64,000 bases of DNA from Trinickia violacea. GTDB taxonomy: Bacteria > Pseudomonadota > Gammaproteobacteria > Burkholderiales > Burkholderiaceae. The notes under the pieces were generated by a model. That model did not search any database. It was not told the DNA's origin and was given only the letters and a program-made list of their open reading frames with translations. Positions 43,005 through 51,809 of this stretch are shown here, in pieces. Position numbers and translations under genes: made by a program. The stretch spans positions 186,001-250,000 of the forward strand of contig NZ_CP040077.1 in assembly GCF_005280735.1 (NCBI RefSeq). Direction: 5' to 3'. The number at the start of each line of letters is the position of its first letter. Position 1 is the first letter of the stretch.

Positions 43005-43646
43005 TCACTGATCGTCAAGATCAAACGACACGTTATCAAAGACGGACTGAGATTTGCTTAGTCTTATCAGTTCAACCCGCCCGCCGGACTTCTGATCGAT
43101 CGGGTTTTCGGTCGAAACATGCCACTCCGGGTATATTTTCGATGAATTGCTGGAAATCCAGGCGAGGCTGAAATTCATTAATTCTCTCTTGCGCCATACC
43201 CTGTTTGCATAATTATCGAAGAGAGATCTTTCAAAAACATAGGGATCCTGGGAGCCTTGTTTCTTTGCGTAGTCGAAGAAGTCGTCAATGAAGACATGCT
43301 CGATTAGTCTAAGCCGATCGGTCGACAAACTTGACTGCAAAAAACTACTCACAATTTTCTCTTTGCTCTCCGTGGATTGCTTCGAGAAAATCGAAGAGAA
43401 TCCGCTGGCGTCGAGGGACCGAGCTTTCTGATCGATTTCCTTTAAAACCTTGCGCTCATTGTACCAGCCAAAAGCCATTAGGACCAAAATGAGTATGCCG
43501 GCAGACCAAAAGAATTTCGCTCTGTAGTCATACGCCAGCCACGCTAAAAACCCGAGAAGTAACACGATACGGATATGTCTTATCACCTTCTGGAGTAGTC
43601 CCACCACGATGAGGCCGGCAATGACAACAAGAATCAAATCTAGCAT
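43005..43646 (-). CDS. Membrane protein, last gene of AT-rich AAA operon
   Basis: A 213-residue protein. Two or three transmembrane segments fill the first 65 residues (LILVVIAGLIVVGLL, IRIVLLLGFLAWLAYDY, FWSAGILILVLMAFGW), followed by a soluble domain of about 145 residues with many Ser, Asp and Lys. No motif recognised. The base composition of this gene and its three upstream neighbours is clearly AT-richer than the island around it. It overlaps the preceding gene by 7 bases. Confidence 0.75.
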   Translation of the reverse strand: MLDLILVVIAGLIVVGLLQKVIRHIRIVLLLGFLAWLAYDYRAKFFWSAGILILVLMAFGWYNERKVLKEIDQKARSLDASGFSSIFSKQSTESKEKIVSSFLQSSLSTDRLRLIEHVFIDDFFDYAKKQGSQDPYVFERSLFDNYANRVWRKRELMNFSLAWISSNSSKIYPEWHVSTENPIDQKSGGRVELIRLSKSQSVFDNVSFDLDDQ

Positions 43647-44044
43647 GGCGTGGGCCTTTCGTAATCAAAAGTGATTTTCTTTTTCTCTTTTATGGCCTGC
43701 TGATACTCTTGAGTAAATGCCCACGCAATATTGATAGCCTTTCCACGAACGGCTTTTTTGACCCATTTGGCAGCCTTGTCTTTGAAGTAAAACTCGGCGT
43801 CCAGATAGAACTGGTCACTCTCGGCAAGCACGAGATGGACTTCGCCTGCCGCATAGGAAACGTCATCTCCCTTCTCAATAGCGAGAATGTAGTGATCCAG
43901 TTCCTTGGCCTTTTTATTGATGTAGTCTTCGAAGCTACCCTGGTCTTTTTGGATAATAAAGTCGCTTGCCTCAGCCGCCGCCTCTACTCCTTCTTGGATG
44001 AAATTAAACACAGGGATGCCGCGTAGCTTTGGATTCCTTTTCAT
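43640..44044 (-). CDS. Small soluble protein of AT-rich AAA operon
   Basis: A 134-residue protein with mixed helix and strand character and many charged residues (DYINKKAKELDHYILAIEKG, then YLDAEFYFKDKAAKWVKKAV). It has no membrane segment. It overlaps both neighbours (4 bases with the upstream gene, 7 with the downstream one), so it belongs to a tightly coupled operon. I recognise no family. Confidence 0.72.
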   Translation of the reverse strand: MKRNPKLRGIPVFNFIQEGVEAAAEASDFIIQKDQGSFEDYINKKAKELDHYILAIEKGDDVSYAAGEVHLVLAESDQFYLDAEFYFKDKAAKWVKKAVRGKAINIAWAFTQEYQQAIKEKKKITFDYERPTPC

Positions 44045-44388
44045 GCTAGCTCCAGCTTAAGTTCTTCGGAAATGTCAATTTCTTTTTCGGTTTGCTCAAG
44101 CTTTCTCCGGATGTGCTCGGGCAGTTCATCCGCGGTGATGGTTTTGGTTGTGACGGTCTCTTGCCATTGACCGGCTTTGTCTTTTGAGTAAAATTTGTAG
44201 GCTACTCTAATTCCCTCTCGCCAGTCACCTGATTGAACATAGGCGGCTACGCCAACAATAGCTGCCGATATGATTTGTTTTACCTTCTCTGCCGCTAGCT
44301 GGAGATATTTTTTGATTTGATCCCAAAAGCTAACGGCAACGATGACTGCGCCTGCCAAGAGGCCACCCAGGAGGAGGAAAGGTATCAT
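44041..44388 (-). CDS. Small N-terminally anchored membrane protein of AT-rich AAA operon
   Basis: A 115-residue protein with an N-terminal hydrophobic helix (IPFLLLGGLLAGAVIVAVSF), a second moderately hydrophobic stretch (IISAAIVGVAAYV) and an acidic, helical C-terminus (EIDISEELKLEL). The start is one base downstream of the AAA gene's stop. A membrane tether for the ATPase is possible but is inference. Confidence 0.7.
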   Translation of the reverse strand: MIPFLLLGGLLAGAVIVAVSFWDQIKKYLQLAAEKVKQIISAAIVGVAAYVQSGDWREGIRVAYKFYSKDKAGQWQETVTTKTITADELPEHIRRKLEQTEKEIDISEELKLELA

Positions 44389-44389
44389 G

Positions 44390-45409
44390 CTAAATTCTCA
44401 ATTGTTGTTCGACGTAGTCTTCAGGTACGTGTCGACTGGCTAAATTTGTGTGGTTTGATGCGTTTTGCCGCTTGCTCTCTTTAATGAGTGAAATCTGCTT
44501 ATTGATATCATGTGTGGTAACACTGAGCCTGCTTTCTGACGCGGCAGAAAAGGCCGCCATGAGGGTGGAGTTTTCAATGTCGGCAGCACTTAGCCCTGCG
44601 GAAATCCCGGCAAGTTCATCGATGTCTATATTGTCGGACATGCACCCTGGGATATATTTTTCGAAGAGCTCTTTTCTGATTGCGTAATCAGGCAGGTTGA
44701 ACTTTACATGCTTTGAAATTCTTCGCATGAAAGCTGAGTCATAGTTTGAGATGAAATTGGTCGCAAAAATGATATCCCCATCGAACTCGTTGAGAATATT
44801 CAGCATGACGGAGCGGGTCTGATTGACGCTTGTATCCGTGGAGCTCTGCATGCTTGTGACTCTCTTGCTTAGAATTGCGTCGGCTTCATCAAAAAAGATG
44901 ACGCAACTCTCAAGCTTGGCGAAATCAAAAACCCTCTTGAGATTTTTCGGGGTGTCCCCGACATATTTGCTTTCGATTTGAGAGTAATCGATAAGCAGTA
45001 TTTTCTTGCGGAACTCTTTTGCGATGGCATGAGCCGCAATGGTTTTCCCCGTGCCCGGCTCGCCGTAAAAATTCACGACAAAACGCTTTGAATATTTGTG
45101 GGTGGAGGAGAAGCCCATTCTCTCGAACACCAGCGTGTGATCTCTCTTGTGAGAAATGAGCGCGTTGATCTCGCTGCGCGTCTCCGTGTCGAGAATGATA
45201 TCACCGAGAGAGTATTTCGGCTCGGAAAGCTCGAAGTCTGTCGCTTTGTCGCCAGGCGAATTATGGGCACTAGGCGCGGTGTAACTTTGCACCGGCTTAC
45301 CAAGGGGCACGGGCATCTCCTTAAAGGCTCGCCTGCGGTCTGCGGGCATATAGAAAATTACCGATGGAAATCGATTTTTGCAAGAGTCACCTAATCCATA
45401 CTTATCCAT
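44390..45409 (-). CDS. AAA+ ATPase of AT-rich membrane operon
   Basis: A 339-residue classic AAA protein with one module. After about 100 variable residues come Walker A FYGEPGTGKT at 114-123, Walker B CVIFFDEADAIL at 169-180, sensor 1 IIFATNFISNYD and the arginine-finger helix SAFMRRISKHVKF. The rest is a small lid domain. This is the ClpX/FtsH/p97-like classic clade by its second region of homology, but without a protease domain. It precedes three small genes, two with membrane segments, in a near-gapless order. The ATG at 45409 has only a weak AAGG upstream. Confidence 0.85.
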   Translation of the reverse strand: MDKYGLGDSCKNRFPSVIFYMPADRRRAFKEMPVPLGKPVQSYTAPSAHNSPGDKATDFELSEPKYSLGDIILDTETRSEINALISHKRDHTLVFERMGFSSTHKYSKRFVVNFYGEPGTGKTIAAHAIAKEFRKKILLIDYSQIESKYVGDTPKNLKRVFDFAKLESCVIFFDEADAILSKRVTSMQSSTDTSVNQTRSVMLNILNEFDGDIIFATNFISNYDSAFMRRISKHVKFNLPDYAIRKELFEKYIPGCMSDNIDIDELAGISAGLSAADIENSTLMAAFSAASESRLSVTTHDINKQISLIKESKRQNASNHTNLASRHVPEDYVEQQLRI

Positions 45410-45564
45410 CGCAATACGTTGCAGCCTTGGCTAGCGGAGAGATGCTCTTGGGTCGTTCATTAGCAGCGCGGTCGACCCTTGATCATCTTCGTCTGAGAAA
45501 TGACATGTCAGAAACGGACGTGAACGGCGTTCCGGCGCTAACGCGTCACTGCGGTTTGCGTGAT

Positions 45565-45750
45565 TCAGTGGATCGGTTCGATGCGCCAGTCCAGACCCGG
45601 TTTCACGAGCCGCCGGTTTAAGATCCCCTCGGAAAGCAGCTCGTTCGCCTCGTTGGCGCTCGTGTTCGTCTTCTCTTCGAAGATTGCACTCGCACTCGCA
45701 GCCAAATATTCGTGTGCGGCTGCAACCATCTCGCCGTAGTTGTCCATCAT
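45565..45750 (-). CDS. Small acidic protein upstream of AAA operon
   Basis: A 61-residue protein (MMDNYGEMVAAAHEYLAASA, ending DWRIEPIH) with a helical N-terminus and no hydrophobic segment. Two ATG codons in tandem at 45748-45750 and 45745-45747 follow a weak GAGAACGAC. It is 155 bases upstream of the AAA gene on the same strand, so it may be the first gene of that operon, but its composition is more GC-rich. No family recognised. Confidence 0.45.
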   Translation of the reverse strand: MMDNYGEMVAAAHEYLAASASAIFEEKTNTSANEANELLSEGILNRRLVKPGLDWRIEPIH

Positions 45751-46166
45751 GTCGTTCTCTGTTCAAACCGAATTCAAGGCCGCTACCCGAACTCGTTTAC
45801 GTCCGCGCGCCGTGATTCCTGAACCCCAATTTTTGATGCTAGCCACCTTTCGGAGTGGCCGGCCTCCAAGGGCTGACGCTTGAGCAGCGTGCCGCGCGGC
45901 GAGGCGTTGTCGTCAAGGATCAGAGCGCATGTGCGCATATTTGTTTTTTTCTGGCTTTTGAGATTGAAGACGTGTGAAGAGCCTGTCGCGCCACCATAGG
46001 TGTCGACCTCAAAAGTCCCGCGATCCAGGTGATTCCGATTCCGACCCAACGGGGGGCCGGCTTGCGGGCGGGCACCTCCGGGAAGGCACATGCTGCCCGC
46101 AAGGCCCTCCTGGTCTCGTGAGCAGTCGGCCGGATCCCGGATGACCGCGCCGCAGGCGGAAGGAAG
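45751..46166. other. Intergenic stretch without recognised features
   Basis: Minus-strand ORFs here are composed of shifted shadows and none has a good start. I see no clear repeat or hairpin. Confidence 0.35.
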
Positions 46167-46373
46167 CTACTTCGCGCTGGTACTGCTTTTCTGACGACCT
46201 CTCTCATCGTAGGTAAAAGTGAACGAACCCCGACGAATGTTGACGGTGCCGGACGTATACCCTTTAAGGCCATACTGCGGGCCATTTCCCGCCGAAAGGG
46301 AGCGCAGCTGTCGTCCCTTTTCGTCATAGATGTAAACGAAACTACCCCGTTGCACTGCGCTGCCAATCGCCAT
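46167..46373 (-). CDS. 68-aa two-repeat beta protein
   Basis: A 68-residue protein built from two repeats: AVQRGSFVYIYDEKGRQL and VNIRRGSFTFTYDERGRQ, separated by SLSAGNGPQYGLKGYTSGT. The alternation of aromatic and polar residues indicates beta hairpins. ATG 46373 has GGAG 9 bases upstream. Small proteins of this pattern occur in Burkholderia and Pseudomonas accessory regions as far as I know, without assigned function. Confidence 0.75.
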   Translation of the reverse strand: MAIGSAVQRGSFVYIYDEKGRQLRSLSAGNGPQYGLKGYTSGTVNIRRGSFTFTYDERGRQKSSTSAK

Positions 46374-47182
46374 TCCTGTTCTCCAGTCTGTACCGAAACT
46401 GCGCGACGTAGTTCCCTTTTACCACGCCACCACCGCACATTGTGTGAGTCGTTGCTTCGCGCTTGGCCGGCGGGTGTCGCCATGAGAGCCTGCGCCTGGT
46501 CCCAATCGGGGCGTTCACTAACGTGAACGCTATCCATTTAAGGGGCGACACCCGCGTCGAAAGTACAAAGAAATTGAGACAACTGGTGTCCCGATTGGAT
46601 GGCAACGCAAGCACTTGGCACGCTAGCCGCTGCGGTCCGGAAATACACAATGTGACCGGCCGTTTCAGGACGTGTCCGGCGATTTCGGCAACGTAACCGA
46701 GCGGACGGGAAGACAGGATTGGCGTTGCTCATGACATCAACCACGCGAGCTGGCTGGCGGGCTTTTGCCGGAGAGCTGATGCCGGCGCATTAGATGAGCA
46801 TGTGCAGGATCAAAGGGTCTAACAAGTCCAACGAAGACCGGGAAGTCCTTATCCCGCAAGGCTCCCGGCATTTTCTTGTCCAGACCTCTTCCACGTTTCG
46901 TGCAAGATCGTCCAACGTCCGCGCCTAGCATCCGGGCGCTCTTTGTAGCAGGATTACTGCGTGCCGGCGTTCAGGTACAGATGCGGCGCTCGAACTTGTC
47001 CGGAATGAACGCGACTGGAAAGCCAGCCGCAGGCCGAATGGACGATGCTTGGCAAGAGCTGAATGCTATCGCAACAAGAGGCAAGTTGCGAGGTGAACCC
47101 ACCCGTACGGCTTGGCCGGTGGGACGGACCATTATTACTTTTCTGAGTGAATGCATTAATTTGGAGGGAGCGCCGTTTACGC
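46374..47182. other. 800-base stretch without a convincing gene
   Basis: Six short frames cover it on both strands but none has a plausible start with protein-like composition. A plus-strand frame at 46876-47226 is the longest and looks random. It may be decayed sequence at a rearrangement junction between the AAA operon and the following relics. Confidence 0.4.
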
Positions 47183-47353
47183 TCATGGAATCTGAATGCT
47201 GCTCAAAGCTATCACCCCCAAAATGATAGCGGCCATAACTACAACGACAGCAAGAGTGCTTTTCAATAAATTCGCTGCAATGTGCCTTAAAACCCCTGTA
47301 TTTCTGAACAGGATGGCGAGCAAAATAAGCGCGACAATCACAAATACGGGCAT
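47183..47353 (-). CDS. 56-aa protein with two transmembrane helices
   Basis: A short gene not long enough for usual ORF cut-offs. The product begins MPVFVIVALILLAILFRNTG, has a second hydrophobic segment STLAVVVVMAAIILGVIAL and ends SSIQIP. Two helices separated by a basic loop (VLRHIAANLLK) predict a small inner-membrane hairpin protein. ATG at 47353 has GGGGG 5 bases upstream, a strong site. It lies 34 bases downstream of the frameshifted 168-aa-family gene on the same strand. Confidence 0.7.
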   Translation of the reverse strand: MPVFVIVALILLAILFRNTGVLRHIAANLLKSTLAVVVVMAAIILGVIALSSIQIP

Positions 47354-47387
47354 TCAATCCCCCTGTGGAGCCCCGTACACCACCGAA

Positions 47388-47893
47388 CTAGTGGCGCCAG
47401 TATTTCTCCTGCTGTCGTATCACAGCAACCTCTACCCAGATGCCGCCGATATTGAGCACTCGACCCCACTCCCCGTTCAGGTGATGGGCATAAAGTTCGT
47501 GAAATAACCAGAAAACCGCATATCTCCGAGCGGATGAGTTTCCAAGTCGCGTACTTCATTCCAGCTTCCGTGCACGGCATGAGCGTCGGTCAGCAAGAGC
47601 CGACCTCCGTCGAGCGTAGCGATGACATTGTCCTCGTCCGACGCGAAATCATGATGCGATTCACGAAGAATGCAGAAAACGCTTACGTCAGTACGAGCAT
47701 CCTCTTGCGTCGTCGTGTCAGTGTTGTCTGTATTCGCACCGCCAGACCTGTGGTAGTCAAAGAGGCTTCGCGCGGTCCGATAGCGAATCCAGTGCTCCGC
47801 CTGCGAAAGCCTCTTGTTCAGCATTCGAAGTGCCACCAGCTCAGATACGGTCATGTCGGCAAGTCGTCGACTGCAGTGTCCCAAAGCTGTCAT
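47388..47893 (-). pseudogene. Frameshifted copy of the 168-aa conserved protein
   Basis: The first 125 codons parallel the gene at 27052-27558: DMTVSELVALRMLNKRL, DEDNVIATLDGGRLLL and a DMRF in place of DMHF. After DMRF the frame diverges and stops at 47477. One frame over, the sequence continues as WLFHELYAHHLNGEWGRVLN, then IGGIWVEVAVIRQQEKYW to a TAG at 47388-47390, exactly matching the C-terminus of the intact copy. A single-base deletion in the TTTTC run near 47512-47516 explains it. It could also be a sequencing error. Confidence 0.8.
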
Positions 47894-48168
47894 CTTTCCC
47901 GGAGTCTCGATGTTCCATGACCCGCCCGATGAGCGTCGCCTTCTTCGCCGAATTCGGGCGACAGGGGAATTGTTCCGCAGAATCGGGACATTTCGCGTCC
48001 GGACAAGGCTTTAGTTTTCTGCGATACGGCCTGGGCTTTTCTATCGGGACGCAAGTTGTCCCAGCGGAAGATTTCGCTCGACGCTGAATCGAATTGGTTT
48101 CACTTAGAATTGGCGCTCGGTTGCCCCATTTGCACCGCAGCAGCCAATCGACATATCGAGGCGTCGAC

Positions 48169-48999
48169 ATGCGGTTCATTCACGCAGCGGATATCCGTCT
48201 GGATAGCCCACTTCATGTCTTGAGCCGCTATCCGGATGCGCCTGCGGTGATGCTGCGAAAGTTGACTCGCGAGGCCTTTTACGCCTTGGCGTCGACTTCG
48301 TGATTATCGCCGGGGACCTGCACGACGGAACCTGCCGGGACCACAATACCGGCATCTTCTCGTGTCAGGAGATGGGCCGCTTCCGTCAACGCGTGGCGAG
48401 ATTGCAAACGAGCTTGCCGCGGGCCGCCAGCAGCTGGCGACCATTGTGGGTGGCGCAAACGCAGCGATCGCCGAGGTAAAGCGACAGGAGGCGCCCGCTG
48501 TCATGGCCGACGCGGCGGAACGCGTTGTCAAAGTGGAGACTGCTTCGACCTTACTGCGCTGGGCCTTCGGCCGTTACTGCGAACGTCGGCAGGGTCCGAT
48601 GCTTTCTCTCGTGCGAGTGCGATCTTTTCAGAGCTGACGCTTGGGGCATTCGCGCGTCTCTCGGTCGACTACGATAGGCAGCCGATGGCCCTATCGGCGG
48701 TTCGCGCCAACGGTGAACGTGTGCAGATTTCAGGCATGAGCGAAGGTACGCGCGACCAGCTCTACATGGCACTTCGGCTTTCCGCACTGGAACTGCATTG
48801 TGAGCAGACGTCTCCGCTGCCGTTCGTTGCCGACGATCTTTTCATCTATTTCGACAACAAGCGCTCGCGTGCCGGTCTTCGCGTCCTGGCGGAAATCGCA
48901 ACGCGTACGCAGGTGATCTTTCTTAGTCACCACGACCACATGGTCGATATCGTCAAGGAGATCTTCGGAACGGCGGCGAATATCCGGCATCTGGGGTAA
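48169..48999 (+). pseudogene. Collapsed relic of a Mre11-like/Rad50-like gene pair
   Basis: The first part reads MRFIHAADIRLDSPLHVLSR, the N-terminus of an SbcD/YhaO-type phosphoesterase, broken by a frameshift near 48293 after which DFVIIAGDLHDG and NTGIF continue one frame over. Near 48385 this joins directly the C-terminal part of an SMC-like ATPase (ANAAIAEVKRQEAPAVMADA, second frameshift near 48600, then ISGMSEGTRDQLYMALRL, the Walker B LPFVADDLFIYFD and VIFLSHHDH). So a deletion has fused the start of the nuclease gene to the end of the ATPase gene, with two further frameshifts. It is not the same lineage as the intact pair at 20-24 kb, whose motifs differ. Confidence 0.8.
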
Positions 49000-49101
49000 T
49001 TCGCGCATCGGGTGGTGGCAGGATTCAATCGAGACACAAAATGTCCGAATTGGATCGCACAATGGGGACCGCATCGTCCGACATTCAGGAAACTGGCACG
49101 C

Positions 49102-49830
49102 ATGAACCAACTTTTTCTCAAACCCGGCGGACGACTGGAATACGTCAGGAGCGTCTTCAACGAAGACACGGAGAAGGCTGATGACGTTGCCATCGACGTA
49201 ACCGAAAGTGCAGCTTCCTACCTGCTCGAACCCATCATATTCGAAGGCGAGATCCATGTACGCGACGTCTTCTTGTTGCTGGGCGCAAGCCCCGCGTTGC
49301 TCGAAGTATTCGCGCGACAGCACGCGATCGCGTACCTCGACGAAGCACGCAAGGGCAATGCGCGACCCTACACCGGCCAATACGATCCGAATGGCACTGA
49401 ATATCTCGAACTGTTTTATGACTGGCAGGTTGCGTGTGAATGCGGACAACTTGACGGAACTCATCGGCTGTGGCTGCGCGGTGTCGGCTATGAATTGCAA
49501 GAGGACATCGAAGAGAGCAGCGGCTTCAAGTACAAGCGGGGAGCGCGGATTCATTGGAGTGTGATGTTTTCTCCGGTCGCTGACCTTTTGAATTTGCCAC
49601 TGCGTGTCAATCCCGAGGTGTCCGTCACGCAATCCGATGGCGGTTACGAACGCATGAATCAGGCGCTGTACCGCTTCAATGTGACCCGACCGACACTGGC
49701 TCAGGTCATTCAAGGCCTGCTGTGGGAACTCTCCTTCGGTGGCGACCCTGAGCAGACTGATGAGATCGTCCAGGACCTGCTCGACGCGAGGAAGGAAATG
49801 GACCCGCTGGCCGGGCAGGACGAAACCTGA
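49102..49830 (+). CDS. Conserved protein of unknown function
   Basis: A 242-residue soluble protein (MNQLFLKPGGRLEYVRSVFN start). It contains PIIFEGEIHVRDVFLLLGAS, a Trp/Tyr-rich middle (YLELFYDWQVACECGQLDGT) and a conserved-looking ending with FGGDPEQTDEIVQDL. No motif recognised. The ATG at 49102 has AGGA 11 bases upstream; an in-frame GTG at 49012 would add 30 unlikely residues. It follows the relic with no shared function apparent. Confidence 0.7.
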   Translation: MNQLFLKPGGRLEYVRSVFNEDTEKADDVAIDVTESAASYLLEPIIFEGEIHVRDVFLLLGASPALLEVFARQHAIAYLDEARKGNARPYTGQYDPNGTEYLELFYDWQVACECGQLDGTHRLWLRGVGYELQEDIEESSGFKYKRGARIHWSVMFSPVADLLNLPLRVNPEVSVTQSDGGYERMNQALYRFNVTRPTLAQVIQGLLWELSFGGDPEQTDEIVQDLLDARKEMDPLAGQDET

Positions 49831-50062
49831 ACGCCAGCGTTTTTTCGTTCTCGGCAACGGGCAGCGATTACAGGTCCGCAACGGGGCCTTTGGCTTTTGT
49901 CGGTCGATACCCTGGGCACTGATCTCAAGCTTGGGGGATGAAAGTCATCGGGACGCGAATTGTCCAGACTCCAGCCTATAGTCCCATTCTGACATCTGCC
50001 GGCGCAGCGCCGGGCTGTGATGCACGACACGAACGACTAGTCAACGCTACGAGGGGGCGCCC

Positions 50063-50269
50063 ATGGCAATCGAATACCTGCGAGACGACCACTACCACAT
50101 CATCGGCAGCATCGAAAATGGACCGGGCTGCAAGCAGATCGCACGTGACGCCCATTTCCATCGGGTTGGCGAGTACGATCCGAAATTCGATCAGACGCGT
50201 GACAGCAACTTCCGGATCGTGGGCACTGGCAATCAGCTTTCGGCCTTGATCTGGCGCACGGTCAAATAG
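50063..50269 (+). CDS. 68-aa triple-repeat protein, copy 2
   Basis: Paralogue of the gene at 25545-25751, of identical length with 49 of 68 residues the same, in the opposite orientation. The three HF/HY repeats are kept (LRDDHYHIIGSIE, ARDAHFHRVGEYDP, TRDSNFRIVGTGNQ). A cysteine replaces a glycine in the first linker. ATG 50063 follows GGGGG. It precedes a cluster of small genes and SIR2, as the other copy accompanies a cluster of small genes. Confidence 0.8.
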   Translation: MAIEYLRDDHYHIIGSIENGPGCKQIARDAHFHRVGEYDPKFDQTRDSNFRIVGTGNQLSALIWRTVK

Positions 50270-50417
50270 CGCTGTCATGCAAGGAGTGCCCGTTGGCATG
50301 CCGCTTACATCAATGATTAAAGAATGCATGTGGCGTGCCGTAATTGAGCTGGAGCGGCCTGGGGCATGACGCCAGTCGCCCCGATTTTTAAATTCGCACT
50401 TCTCCGAAAGGATCGAT

Positions 50418-50561
50418 ATGGTGACCAATAACTCGCCCCTCGAAAGTCTCGCAGCATTCGCGATTGTCTTTGCCGCAGGTATTGTGTCGACGTGGGCGCT
50501 TGGAAAGTACGTCGAAAAGGTGCGTTGCGACGCGCAACACGCAGTAGTGTGTGCCGAATAG
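50418..50561 (+). CDS. 47-aa single-pass membrane peptide
   Basis: A short ORF starting at ATG 50418 with AAAGGA 5 bases upstream. The product is MVTNNSPLESLAAFAIVFAA followed by GIVSTWALGKYVEKVRCDAQ, with one transmembrane helix at about residues 11-28 and a basic, two-cysteine C-terminus. The good ribosome site and hydrophobic profile make it credible despite its size. No family recognised. Confidence 0.55.
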   Translation: MVTNNSPLESLAAFAIVFAAGIVSTWALGKYVEKVRCDAQHAVVCAE

Positions 50562-50609
50562 GCGGAGACGTTGCCACTGCTGCCCCCTTGTTGCTAAAAC
50601 GCTGCGTCT

Positions 50610-50828
50610 ATGCCATTTCCAGCCCGCCCGATGAAAATGACATGCCGCTCATGCGGCTGGCACCGTGTGTACAAGCAGCGCAGCGACGTATTGGTGCTGC
50701 CGAGCGCATGCCCGACGTGTGGCAGCGAGGACATGGTGCGGACCGTCGCGGGTCCGCTTGACGGTCCGGCAATGCTGCTCGACACCGCATTGCGCTGGAT
50801 TAAGAGATTCCCGCACATGAAGCGGTAG
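50610..50828 (+). CDS. Small zinc-ribbon protein
   Basis: A 72-residue (or 65-residue from ATG 50631) protein with two CxxC pairs: CRSCG near the start and CPTCGSED after 20 residues, forming a zinc ribbon, followed by a helix (PAMLLDTALRWIKRFPHM). Neither ATG has a good ribosome site, but the motif is clear. Located 75 bases before the SIR2 gene on the same strand. Confidence 0.6.
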   Translation: MPFPARPMKMTCRSCGWHRVYKQRSDVLVLPSACPTCGSEDMVRTVAGPLDGPAMLLDTALRWIKRFPHMKR

Positions 50829-50902
50829 CGACGGACCGCGACGCATTGATGGGACCATGCAGTCTGCGGCAGCACCGCAAACGGGGACGCGAGGGTTCGA
50901 AC

Positions 50903-51736
50903 GTGACGAAAGAGCAACAACAGGCAATGCGGAAGGCTGTCGAATGGCTGCGCGAGGCAGACGGCCTGCTTGTGACCGCGGGCGCGGGAATGTGCGTGGA
51001 TTCTGGGCTGCCCGATTTTCGCGGCAATGAAGGTTTGTGGCGCGCGTATCCCGCGCTGGGCGCGGCGCAGCGCAGTTTTCAGTCGATCGCGAATCCGGCC
51101 GCTTTCGACGAAGACCCCTCGCTTGCCTGGGGCTTTTACGGCCACCGCCTCAAGCTTTACCGCGAGGTTCAACCTCACGCAGGGTTCGCTGTGCTCAAGC
51201 GGTGGGCGGACGGCATGGAGCGCGGCGCGTTTGTCTTCACGAGCAATGTCGACGGGCAGTTCCAGCGCGCAGCCATAGCCGAAGACCGAGTCGCCGAATG
51301 CCACGGCTCGATTCACTTCCTTCAATGCAGTACGCCGTGCGGCTCGCACATCTGGCCTGCGACTGATTTCATCCCGCAGGTGGACGAGCAATCATGTCGT
51401 CTCATCGGTCCGGTGCCTCGCTGTCCCGAATGCGGCGGGGTCGCGCGCCCCAATATCCTTATGTTCTGGGACGCGGAATGGCTGTCCCGGCGGACGGATC
51501 AGCAGGAGTCACGTTTTGAGCACTGGATCGCGTCGGTGAGGCGACCCCTGATCGTCGAAGTCGGTGCGGGTACCGCACTGCCGACGGTGCGTCGCTTCAG
51601 CGAACGTCACGGGCCGCGCGTCATCCGCATCAATGCGCGCGAACCGCAGATTGATCCCGCATTCGGTATCGGTATCCAGGGCAGCGCTCTCGCGACGCTC
51701 ACCGGGCTCGATCACATGCAACGCGCTCATCGATAA
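50903..51736 (+). CDS. SIR2-family protein, copy 1
   Basis: A 277-residue sirtuin-fold protein. The NAD-binding motifs are TAGAGMCVDSGLPDFRGNEG (about residues 23-42) and FTSNVDGQF (about 113), with the catalytic histidine in ECHGSIHF; a zinc module is made by CSTPC and CPECGG. This is the deacetylase-like architecture, not the short SIR2 domain fused to effectors in Thoeris or DSR. A GTG at 50903 with GAGGG 7 bases upstream is the best start. A close paralogue starts at 63552. Role in the island is uncertain: NAD-dependent deacylase or NAD consumer. Confidence 0.88.
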   Translation: MTKEQQQAMRKAVEWLREADGLLVTAGAGMCVDSGLPDFRGNEGLWRAYPALGAAQRSFQSIANPAAFDEDPSLAWGFYGHRLKLYREVQPHAGFAVLKRWADGMERGAFVFTSNVDGQFQRAAIAEDRVAECHGSIHFLQCSTPCGSHIWPATDFIPQVDEQSCRLIGPVPRCPECGGVARPNILMFWDAEWLSRRTDQQESRFEHWIASVRRPLIVEVGAGTALPTVRRFSERHGPRVIRINAREPQIDPAFGIGIQGSALATLTGLDHMQRAHR

Positions 51737-51809
51737 TGACGGCGCACAGCGGGGCACGCGCGCTTACTCATCCTCAAACGCACATCAACGACAAGAACGA
51801 AATTCGGCC

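Noticed and set aside
46876..47226. 116-codon plus-strand ORF
   Set aside because: No ribosome site, random-like composition, and it overlaps the minus-strand 56-aa membrane gene.
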